The notes beneath the pieces were generated by a model. It worked only from the letters and a program-made list of their open reading frames with translations. It made no database searches and was not told the origin of the DNA. A stretch of 41,988 nucleotides of DNA from Shewanella sp. SR44-3 (GTDB taxonomy: Bacteria; Pseudomonadota; Gammaproteobacteria; Enterobacterales; Shewanellaceae). The translations under genes and the position numbers were made by a program. This document shows, one piece after another, positions 19,634 through 26,756 of this stretch. Every line of letters starts with the position of its first letter. Positions within the stretch are counted from its first letter, which is position 1. The stretch lies in contig NZ_JACJDV010000032.1 in NCBI RefSeq assembly GCF_014163735.1, positions 1 to 41,988 of the forward strand. The letters are read 5' to 3'.

Positions 19634-20947
19634 TTGCTCGATAAGCTAGGTGGTATTGCCCTCAATGCCGATGCTCTGACTTGGTTACTTAACCCAGTTC
19701 GTTTTAAAGAAGAACTGTTAAGCCGTATTCACAGTGCATCGCACAGTATTTATATTACAGCCTTATATCTAGAAGATGACGAAGCCGGACGTGAAGTTCT
19801 GCAGGCCTTATTAGATGCAAAAGCGGTGAAACCAGAATTAGATATAAAGGTGCTGGTGGACTACCACAGAGCCCGTCGTGGACTCATAGGTAAAAAAGAT
19901 GATGGCGGAAATGACAAAATGTACCGCCGCGCCATGGAACAAGCTCAAGAAGCCATTGATATTCTTGGCGTGCCAGTTAAATCCCGTGAATTTATGGGCG
20001 TATTGCACCTTAAGGGATTTATTTTTGATGATGCAGTTATCTTTAGTGGTGCCAGCATCAATAATATCTACCTGCAGCAGCAAGAGAAGTACCGTTTCGA
20101 TCGCTATCATTTAATTGAGTCTGTTGAACTTGCCCGTAGCATGCGTGATTACATTAAACAGCATTTAGTCGCCGATGCTGCTGTGTGTTCTTTAGTGCAA
20201 ACTGAAGATTGTGATGTAAATCCTGAAAAGAATGATATACGCAGTTTTAAGCATCGTCTTAGTCAAGCTCAATACGAGTTTACAGCGACTCGGATCGGTA
20301 ACAGAGTGACCCCAATCGTGGGCCTTGGACGTAAGAAAAATCAGCTTAATCAGACTGTTATAAGACTAGTGGAATCATCTACACAGTCGTTATTTATCTG
20401 CACACCTTATTTTAATCCGCCAAATCCTTTGACTCGTGCATTGGCTAAGCACTTGAGAAATGGCAAAAAGATAGACATAGTTGTCGGTGATAAGAAAGCT
20501 AATGACTTCTATATTCCCCCTGAACAAGATTTCTCTACCATAGGGGCTTTGCCTTATATGTATGAGCAATCGCTGCGTAACTTTGCTAAGCGTCAGCAAT
20601 GGGCTATTGATAATGGTCAGCTTAATATTTATTTATGGCAACATGATAAAAACAGCTACCACTTAAAAGGGATCAGTGCTGACAATAAACGCCATCTGAT
20701 CACAGGTTCTAATTTAAATCCAAGAGCCTGGGCATTAGATCTTGAAAATGGCTTGTTATTACAAGATGAATCAGGTGCATGGCAAGAGAAGTTCCAGCAG
20801 GAACAAGCGCATATTTTGCAGCATACCGAGCGTCTGTATCACTATAGCCAGATAGAAACATTGCAAAAGTACCCCGCGCCAGTGAGAAAAGTCATGACTC
20901 GGATCAGGCGATTAAAGGCAGACTTTCTATTGAGGCGTATACTTTAG
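19634..20947 (+). CDS. pssA: CDP-diacylglycerol-serine O-phosphatidyltransferase PssA, 437 aa
   Basis: Makes phosphatidylserine, the precursor of phosphatidylethanolamine, at the inner face of the membrane. It is a phospholipase-D-type enzyme with two HKD motifs: HLKGFIFDD from His125 and HLKGISAD from His343, the latter followed by GSNLNPRAW. The length is close to E. coli PssA (451). The start is a TTG at 19634 with a perfect AGGAGG five bases upstream; no usable ATG lies nearby. The stop TAG shares its last base with the GTG start of tapT, so the pair is translationally linked. E. coli also keeps pssA near tapT (yfiP). Confidence 0.93.
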   Translation: MLDKLGGIALNADALTWLLNPVRFKEELLSRIHSASHSIYITALYLEDDEAGREVLQALLDAKAVKPELDIKVLVDYHRARRGLIGKKDDGGNDKMYRRAMEQAQEAIDILGVPVKSREFMGVLHLKGFIFDDAVIFSGASINNIYLQQQEKYRFDRYHLIESVELARSMRDYIKQHLVADAAVCSLVQTEDCDVNPEKNDIRSFKHRLSQAQYEFTATRIGNRVTPIVGLGRKKNQLNQTVIRLVESSTQSLFICTPYFNPPNPLTRALAKHLRNGKKIDIVVGDKKANDFYIPPEQDFSTIGALPYMYEQSLRNFAKRQQWAIDNGQLNIYLWQHDKNSYHLKGISADNKRHLITGSNLNPRAWALDLENGLLLQDESGAWQEKFQQEQAHILQHTERLYHYSQIETLQKYPAPVRKVMTRIRRLKADFLLRRIL

Positions 20948-21798
20948 TGGATAATATTTCCGATGAATCTTTTTCACATGAAGATATTTTTTTGGCTGAT
21001 ACTCATCAGCCACTAGGGCCTCACGCTGTTCATAAATTATATCTCCAGCGTAAAGCATTGTCGACTAAGCCTTTTGGAGCAAGGGGTAAGAAGCTTGTTC
21101 GTTGTAATGCATGCTTGCTCGGTCAACAATTTTGCACTTGTGAATTTCGTCGACAACTAAAAACCAATGTCAGCTTTTTACTGATTATGTATGATGATGA
21201 AGTCCTAAAGCCGACAAACAGCGGCCGCTTGATTGCTGATCTTGTGCCAGAGACTCATGCATATATTTGGTCCAGAACGCAAACCGATGCTGCAATGTTA
21301 GCCTTGTTGAATAATCCAGAATACCAAGCTTATTTAGTTTTCCCCGGGCAATACGCGCACACAGGACAAGAAATTCTCTCAAGCATAAATAACACTGGCA
21401 TTAGGTTATCAATGAAGGCTCCCGTCAAACGCCCCTTATTGATCATGCTTGACGGAAGCTGGCGTGAAGCCATAAAAATGTTCAGAAAAAGTCCCTATTT
21501 GCATCATCTACCCTTGTTATCGTTTGATCCAAAAGTATTAGCCACTTATGCTTTACGTAAAGGTAGCCATGATTTTCAGCTGGGCACCGCAGAAGTAGCT
21601 GCATTGGCCATAGAAGCTGCAGGGGAGCCGCACAATGGTTTGGTGCTCAGTGCTTGGTTTGATTTATTCGTTGAATCATCTTTACTGGGGCGTAATCGAC
21701 GCTGTAAAGAAGATATTCTTCCTATTAAAAATTACCAAGATAAGTTTACCCGTGCACTGGCGCTGTCATATCAAGCCTCCAGTCTTAAAAACGAGTAA
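20947..21798 (+). CDS. tapT: DTW-domain tRNA-uridine aminocarboxypropyltransferase (TapT/YfiP-like), 283 aa
   Basis: DTW-domain proteins transfer the 3-amino-3-carboxypropyl group of SAM to uridine in tRNA (acp3U; position 47 for E. coli TapT). The zinc-type motif CX2CX6CXC is seen as CNACLLGQQFCTC, and the name-giving motif appears as DGSW (residues 169-172) in LIMLDGSWREA. FPGQYA and HDFQLGTAEVAAL are further family motifs. About 30 N-terminal residues precede the domain. The GTG start overlaps the pssA stop by one base. Which tRNA position it modifies is not shown by the sequence. Confidence 0.85.
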   Translation: MDNISDESFSHEDIFLADTHQPLGPHAVHKLYLQRKALSTKPFGARGKKLVRCNACLLGQQFCTCEFRRQLKTNVSFLLIMYDDEVLKPTNSGRLIADLVPETHAYIWSRTQTDAAMLALLNNPEYQAYLVFPGQYAHTGQEILSSINNTGIRLSMKAPVKRPLLIMLDGSWREAIKMFRKSPYLHHLPLLSFDPKVLATYALRKGSHDFQLGTAEVAALAIEAAGEPHNGLVLSAWFDLFVESSLLGRNRRCKEDILPIKNYQDKFTRALALSYQASSLKNE

Positions 21799-21982
21799 GT
21801 TTAACTTTCGCAGATTGAAAAAATGCTCTATAAAGCTAAGATAAACTGCGACAGCGTTACTGAGTTCGGCATTAAGTTAACCTATTACGTTAACCATAGA
21901 TTTTAGGGATCATCATTACCCAGAGGTAATTGAGCGGTCATTATTTTTCCCATTAAGGGATATTCCTGATAGGGCGTGATTA

Positions 21983-22327
21983 ATGAGTCAAGATCCAACC
22001 AAAATCATAGACAATAAATTAGTGATCCTGTGCCGATTAGAGGCTGGTTGTTTAGGACCTGATGGCGTTGATCATATTGAAACATTTTGCCTCATGGCTC
22101 AAAAAGCCTTAGTCACCCATGAGGCTGAAGTCTGTCATTGGTTACTGGAGCCGAGATTTGACAAAAGCCTTGAAGAGTTTCAATACGGCTTAAAGGGGAA
22201 AATGTTAACCAAAGAACAGACCAAAAAATATTTGGCCCATGCAGGTAGAGAGTGGGATAACTTTGAAGAGAAGTTTGAAGATAAACTGACCCAGTTAATT
22301 AATTTATATATTGCACGTAAGCATTAG
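21983..22327 (+). CDS. hypothetical protein, 114 aa
   Basis: I recognise no family. The ATG has AGGG eight bases upstream. The protein is predicted helical, without signal peptide or membrane span, acidic and basic in alternation (for example KEQTKKYLAHAGREWDNFEEKFEDKL). Cys at CRLEAGCLG and CLMAQ and His at HIETF are spaced irregularly, so there is no clear metal site. It lies 80 bases before recQ on the same strand and may share a transcript with it; that is the only functional hint. Confidence 0.7.
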   Translation: MSQDPTKIIDNKLVILCRLEAGCLGPDGVDHIETFCLMAQKALVTHEAEVCHWLLEPRFDKSLEEFQYGLKGKMLTKEQTKKYLAHAGREWDNFEEKFEDKLTQLINLYIARKH

Positions 22328-22407
22328 TCGCAATTTTCATGAGCTTGAACAACGTGAGGCCTTCTTCGCCTGCCTAAGCCATGGATGGATAAGCAAAGAA
22401 GGTGTTT

Positions 22408-24357
22408 GTGACCCAAAGCAATTATTTACCCCAGCTTAAAACACAGTTCGGTTTCGATGATTTTCGTGATGGACAAGCGCAAGTTATAGAATCTATTTTA
22501 TCAAACAACAGTGCCTTAGCCATTTTCCCTACAGGCTCAGGCAAGTCATTGTGTTACCAATTTTGTGCTCTACAGTTGCCTCATCTCACCTTGGTGATCT
22601 CTCCTTTACTGGCATTGATGAAGGATCAGTTAGCTTTCTTGCATGGTAAAGGCATTGCGGCAGCAAGTATTGATTCAGGCCTTAGCGCTGAGCAGTCACG
22701 ACAAACAATGCAAGACATCAGACAAGGTAAGATCAAAATCCTGATGGTGTCAGTTGAGCGTTTTAATAACGAACGTTTTCGTCATTTCTTACAAAGCGTA
22801 CAGATTTCTTTGTTGGTAGTGGATGAGGCTCATTGTATTTCTGAATGGGGGCATAACTTTAGGCCCGATTACTTAAAAATTCCTCAGTACTGCCAAGATT
22901 TTGCTATTGATAAAGTCTTATTGTTGACAGCCACCGCCACAAGAAAAGTAAAGCGAGACATGGCTGAGCGTTTTGCTATTGATGCCGCCCATATCGTGCA
23001 GACGGGTTTTTATCGTGAAAATTTAGCTTTAACTGTGCTTAGCGTGCCTCAGGTGCAAAAAAATGCTGAATTAGTGCAGCAGTTACAAGCATTAGCGGGA
23101 GCTGGGATTGTCTATGTGACTTTGCAGCATACCGCCGATGAGATAGCGACGTTTTTACAGCGCCAAGGTTTCAATGCAAAAGCCTACCATGCGGGGATGG
23201 AGCAACAGACGCGGCAACAGGTACAAAGTGCATTTATGGCAAGCGATATTCAGATCATTGTTGCCACCATCGCCTTTGGGATGGGAATAGACAAAGGGGA
23301 TATCCGTTTTGTTATTCATTATGACTTACCTAAGTCGATTGAGAATTACAGCCAAGAAATCGGCCGAGCAGGGCGAGATAATCAGCCGTCAAAATGCATT
23401 ACCTTAGCTAATTTAGATGGTTTGAGCACAGTCGAAAACTTTGTTTACGGTGATACGCCTGAAGGCGATAGCATCAGTACCTTATTGCAGCATATTCAAA
23501 GCACTCGTCAGGGAGCTCGCTGGGAAATGCAAGAGTTGAGTTTAGCTAAACTCACCAATATCCGCGTGCTGGCGCTAAAAACCTTACTGGTGCAGCTCGA
23601 GCTTCTTGGTTTGCTTAAGCCCAGTCACGCATATTATGCTGATTGCCGCTTTAAGTTTATTAGCAGCGAGGCTGATATATTAGCGTTATTCACCGAGGAG
23701 CGCCGCGAATTTCTTCAGCAAGTATTTGCCCATACTCATTTTAAAAAGATTTGGGGTAGTATTGATTTTGATGGACTTTATCAAGCTCTGGGCCATGAAA
23801 GGCAACGAGTATTGAAAGCGCTCGATTATCTTAGTGAACAAGGACATATTCAACTTGAGACGAAACAGCTGACGCAGGTGTTTGCACTTGCTGCTAATGA
23901 GCTTGAAATAGAAGCGATTCAATCCCAATTGCTTGATTATTTTAATGATAAAGAAACAAAAGAAATTGCCAGAATTGCACAGCTGGTGCGCTTTTTTGAA
24001 CTGAAAACTTGCTTAAGTCACGCCCTAGCGCGCTATTTTGATGATGACAAGAGTCCAGCCCAATGCATGAGTTGCAGCGTATGTCTGGGACGCCCAGTTC
24101 ATTTAACCGCGACTCAAATTTCCCCCATGCCAGCAAAAGAGTTACTGGATTCTCATTTGCAGCAGCTGCAGGTTTGGGCTGAGCAGCACAGCGTTGCGCC
24201 TAAGCTCTCTTTGAGCATGAAAACTAAGTTTTTGATGGGGCTTAGTATGCCGGCCTATAGCCGCAGTGGTTTAACTAAGCTTGCAGGCTTTGGCCTTTGC
24301 GCGACACAACGCTTTCATGAAGTAAAAATGCAATTATCAACTTACAGCGAGGAATAG
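22408..24357 (+). CDS. RecQ-family ATP-dependent DNA helicase, 649 aa
   Basis: A superfamily 2, 3'-5' helicase. Walker A is FPTGSGKSLCYQ, the DEAH box lies in VVDEAHCISEWGHNFRPDY, motif III is LLTATATRK and motif VI is QEIGRAGRDNQPS. The C-terminal part differs from E. coli RecQ: a winged-helix-like stretch (LTNIRVLALKTLLVQLELLGLL) comes first, and the Cys cluster (KTC, then AQCMSCSVC) comes later, after residue 530. This may be a second RecQ-like enzyme rather than the main RecQ, so no symbol is given. The GTG at 22408 (GAAGG five bases away) is preferred over the GTG at 22402. The stop touches the next ATG. Confidence 0.85.
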   Translation: MTQSNYLPQLKTQFGFDDFRDGQAQVIESILSNNSALAIFPTGSGKSLCYQFCALQLPHLTLVISPLLALMKDQLAFLHGKGIAAASIDSGLSAEQSRQTMQDIRQGKIKILMVSVERFNNERFRHFLQSVQISLLVVDEAHCISEWGHNFRPDYLKIPQYCQDFAIDKVLLLTATATRKVKRDMAERFAIDAAHIVQTGFYRENLALTVLSVPQVQKNAELVQQLQALAGAGIVYVTLQHTADEIATFLQRQGFNAKAYHAGMEQQTRQQVQSAFMASDIQIIVATIAFGMGIDKGDIRFVIHYDLPKSIENYSQEIGRAGRDNQPSKCITLANLDGLSTVENFVYGDTPEGDSISTLLQHIQSTRQGARWEMQELSLAKLTNIRVLALKTLLVQLELLGLLKPSHAYYADCRFKFISSEADILALFTEERREFLQQVFAHTHFKKIWGSIDFDGLYQALGHERQRVLKALDYLSEQGHIQLETKQLTQVFALAANELEIEAIQSQLLDYFNDKETKEIARIAQLVRFFELKTCLSHALARYFDDDKSPAQCMSCSVCLGRPVHLTATQISPMPAKELLDSHLQQLQVWAEQHSVAPKLSLSMKTKFLMGLSMPAYSRSGLTKLAGFGLCATQRFHEVKMQLSTYSEE

Positions 24358-24633
24358 ATGGATATTTCGGCCGAAGAATTGCTTAAGAAACACTCAAATC
24401 TTATTCACAGTGAAGGACTACAGGTTGTATCCCATGTTCAACGAGAGCAGGGCGATTGGTTTTTGAATACCTTAATGTTAAAGGGCTACGATGTGCCCTT
24501 TAAATACAAGCGTACTAAACGTTTTAAAAGCCTTAATGATCAACGAGTGAATATCAGCTACTACCCTAAACATGAATCCCTTGCAGGTATGCAAATAGAA
24601 GTGATGCAAATTATCAGGTTAAGGCGTTGCTAG
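24358..24633 (+). CDS. small hypothetical protein after recQ, 91 aa
   Basis: The ATG follows the helicase stop with no gap and uses GAGGA inside the end of that gene, so it is certainly in the same transcript. The protein is basic (KYKRTKRFKSLN) and soluble, with no known motif. A short domain with conserved-looking aromatic residues (GDWFLNTLMLKGYDVPFKYKR) suggests a nucleic-acid or partner-binding role, but this is inference only. Its stop codon interlocks with that of the ecotin-like gene (CTAG at 24630-24633). Confidence 0.75.
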   Translation: MDISAEELLKKHSNLIHSEGLQVVSHVQREQGDWFLNTLMLKGYDVPFKYKRTKRFKSLNDQRVNISYYPKHESLAGMQIEVMQIIRLRRC

Positions 24634-25277
24634 TGGCTGTATGACCAGTCTTCGTTGGCACGCCAGAGTCGGTAACGCAGCTGTGCGTGCTGTGGCAGAT
24701 AAAACACATTTTCAGATAATGCCTCAGGCCCAATGACGATGGTGTCTCCTAAGGGCACGAAGGTGGCGATTTTAGGGTTAATACAAGGCATGGTTACCAT
24801 GGGAGCTTGCATCAGGCTTTCAAGCCAGTAATAACTTGCAGCCCCTTGTTCCATGTCAGCGAGTTGATTTGGCTCTACGGGCAGCGCAAGCTGTTGTATC
24901 TCCCCCATAAGCTTGGACTGATTACAGTCTTGCATAATCGTTAAACCTATTTGTACTTGTAGTTGATATTTGCTTGGCTCAACAAGTTGAGCCACCTTTA
25001 GGACATGTATGATTTGGTTATCTAAAGGCTTAGGGTAGCTGGCTGAGGCGATGCTAGAGACGTCAGCGGCTTGTAGAATGTGGCTCGTGACTGGACTAGT
25101 TAATAGGACTTCTGGTGCCGCTGTTGCTTGACAGGCTTGGCTCATACCTAAACATAGCAGTACTGAGCTTATTCGAAGACTTAAGTTTGCGACCTTATTG
25201 AATAATGCTTGTGCAGTGCTTTTCTTAGTCGATTTGTTAGTGTCAACAGCATTTAGCTTGGTGTTAGGTGGCGTCAC
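24630..25277 (-). CDS. ecotin-like serine protease inhibitor, 215 aa
   Basis: Residues 80-213 align by eye with ecotin along most of its length: YPKP at the start, IGLTIMQDCN for IGQTLEVDCN, SYYWLES for DYYVFDK, MVTMPC for the reactive loop, and LRYRLWRANED for VKYRVWKAEE. Both disulphide Cys are kept (118 and 165). Ecotin is a periplasmic dimer that inhibits trypsin-fold proteases. A signal peptide is seen (LSLRISSVLLCLGMSQA) after an unusually long 32-residue N-terminal stretch. The reactive loop differs: the residue at the P1 position, three before the Cys, is Thr162 where E. coli has Met84. The start is GTG with AAGGGA upstream. Confidence 0.75.
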   Translation of the reverse strand: MTPPNTKLNAVDTNKSTKKSTAQALFNKVANLSLRISSVLLCLGMSQACQATAAPEVLLTSPVTSHILQAADVSSIASASYPKPLDNQIIHVLKVAQLVEPSKYQLQVQIGLTIMQDCNQSKLMGEIQQLALPVEPNQLADMEQGAASYYWLESLMQAPMVTMPCINPKIATFVPLGDTIVIGPEALSENVFYLPQHAQLRYRLWRANEDWSYSH

Positions 25278-25668
25278 TGCAATATCCCTTATGGTTAACC
25301 ATTTGTTCGTTTAATGCACAGCTGCTAAACATCACAGCATCTTGAGCTACTATGGCCTTAAATTAATCAATATTTAGTCAGTATACAAGGTAAAAAATCA
25401 GTAACACACAAAAGCCGACTATACTTATGAATGATAGTGAATGCAGGCTTAAGGCTAAATGAAATTATCACCCTCTGCTTTGTATGTGTCTGTTTTGTTT
25501 GTGCTTATATTCATATCCTATCATGCGGTTATGATTTGTTGGGCATAGTGTTTGGTTCTGATTAATGGATCTTGCCTATATAATGACTAGGCGTAATCCG
25601 CCCGTAGCGTCAATGATATTAAGACGTAATTTGATAAGGTTCATTTAACTTAAAATAGGTAGACAGGG
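25278..25668. other. divergent region between the ecotin-like and diguanylate cyclase genes
   Basis: A 391-base stretch. It holds a possible 29-codon gene (25459-25548) with a TATACT box upstream at 25420-25425. Otherwise it is AT-rich with no clear terminator or operator. Confidence 0.5.
25459..25548 (+). CDS. possible membrane microprotein, 29 aa
   Basis: An ATG at 25459 preceded by AAGG four bases upstream opens a 29-codon frame to TAG at 25546. The product begins MKLSPSALYVSVLFVLIFIS, a basic start followed by a hydrophobic stretch long enough to cross the membrane, and ends in YHAVMICWA. A TATACT box 34 bases before the ATG could be its promoter. It is too short for usual gene finders. 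The short spacing of the ribosome site and the absence of a known family keep confidence low. Confidence 0.35.
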   Translation: MKLSPSALYVSVLFVLIFISYHAVMICWA

Positions 25669-26688
25669 ATGGAGCAGCTAAAAGAATTGGATTATTCAGC
25701 GCATATTTTGAGCATGGCGATCCCTCAAATGGCCAAATTGAATATTCCTGTCACCCCAGAAAACTATGCCATTTGGTATGAATATTTTTCTGAAACAAAC
25801 CTCAACTTGAAACGTGCCATCGACGGTTTGTTAGCTAATGAAGTCTCGTTTACCCGTCAAGTTAACCAAGGGCTTTATAACAATTTCATTCAAGAGCAAT
25901 CCCCAGATATTATTCAAAATGTACAGATAGAAACCCAAATACTGATTAAGAGCCTTTTCAATAAAATCCACCAGCTCACTGATGAAACTCAAGATTTTTC
26001 TGAAATACTTACAGATTATAATCAGCAGCTTAAGGAGAAACCTACCCTTGAAATGCTTAATCAAATTATCGTAAACATATCATCTGAAGTGGATCTTGTG
26101 ATCAGCAACAATGAAGAGATGAAATCAAACCTCAACACATTAGATTTTGAGTTAAGTCGTCTTAAAGATGAAATGGATAACCTCAGTAAAGTTGCCATGA
26201 CTGATGAGTTGACCTCATTAAACAATCGCCGTGCTTATGAGGTTTTTGCTTTGGAGCAAGTGGCGAAATTTAATCAAACTCAGACAGTCTGTAGTCTCTT
26301 GATTGTCGATATTGATTTATTTAAGGGTTTTAATGATACCTATGGACACCTTATTGGCGATAAAGTCCTCGCCTTTGTGGCTATGTCGTTAAAACAGGGC
26401 GTTAAAGGAGGCGACTTTGTGGCCCGCTATGGCGGAGAAGAGTTTGTGATCCTATTGCCTGACACTAGCCTTGAGGATGCTGTAACGCTCGCCAACAATT
26501 TACGGGAGCGTATATCCCATAAACAGCTCACCGTAGGTAAAGAAAAAAAGCAACAATTGGGCAAAGTGACTGTATCTATCGGCGCCGCTTGTATGCAGGT
26601 GGGCGATGATGCTGATACCTTGCTGTCCCGCGCAGATGAAAAACTTTATGAAGCCAAAGGCTCAGGTAGAAACTGCGTCAAAAGCTAA
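25669..26688 (+). CDS. soluble diguanylate cyclase (GGDEF), 339 aa
   Basis: Residues 175-335 form a GGDEF domain with the active signature RYGGEEF (255-259) and the substrate motif DELTSLNNRRAYE, so c-di-GMP synthesis is expected. The inhibitory I-site RxxD is not conserved: the position reads KGGD (246-249), so product inhibition may be weak. Residues 1-110 are a helical domain with PENYAIWYEYFSETN, common at the front of cytosolic GGDEF proteins in marine gammaproteobacteria, and a coiled linker (110-170) follows. No membrane span is present. The ATG follows a weak AGGTAGACAGGG site. It stands alone, convergent with patZ. Confidence 0.9.
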   Translation: MEQLKELDYSAHILSMAIPQMAKLNIPVTPENYAIWYEYFSETNLNLKRAIDGLLANEVSFTRQVNQGLYNNFIQEQSPDIIQNVQIETQILIKSLFNKIHQLTDETQDFSEILTDYNQQLKEKPTLEMLNQIIVNISSEVDLVISNNEEMKSNLNTLDFELSRLKDEMDNLSKVAMTDELTSLNNRRAYEVFALEQVAKFNQTQTVCSLLIVDIDLFKGFNDTYGHLIGDKVLAFVAMSLKQGVKGGDFVARYGGEEFVILLPDTSLEDAVTLANNLRERISHKQLTVGKEKKQQLGKVTVSIGAACMQVGDDADTLLSRADEKLYEAKGSGRNCVKS

Positions 26689-26756
26689 CGCTGACCGCAG
26701 GAATGTGGGGATCGCGTTTTACCATTACATGGTTAATTGACTTAAATACCCAGTGG

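Noticed and set aside
19450..19644. 64-codon GTG-started frame before pssA
   Set aside because: No ribosome-binding site, no recognisable product, and it covers the pssA ribosome-binding site and start.
21876..21894. Two GTTAAC palindromes seven bases apart
   Set aside because: Short AT-rich palindromes are expected by chance here, and no known operator matches.
21824..21907. 27-codon ATG frame between tapT and the 114-residue gene
   Set aside because: No ribosome-binding site and a mixed-charge product without a membrane span, unlike the two microprotein candidates.
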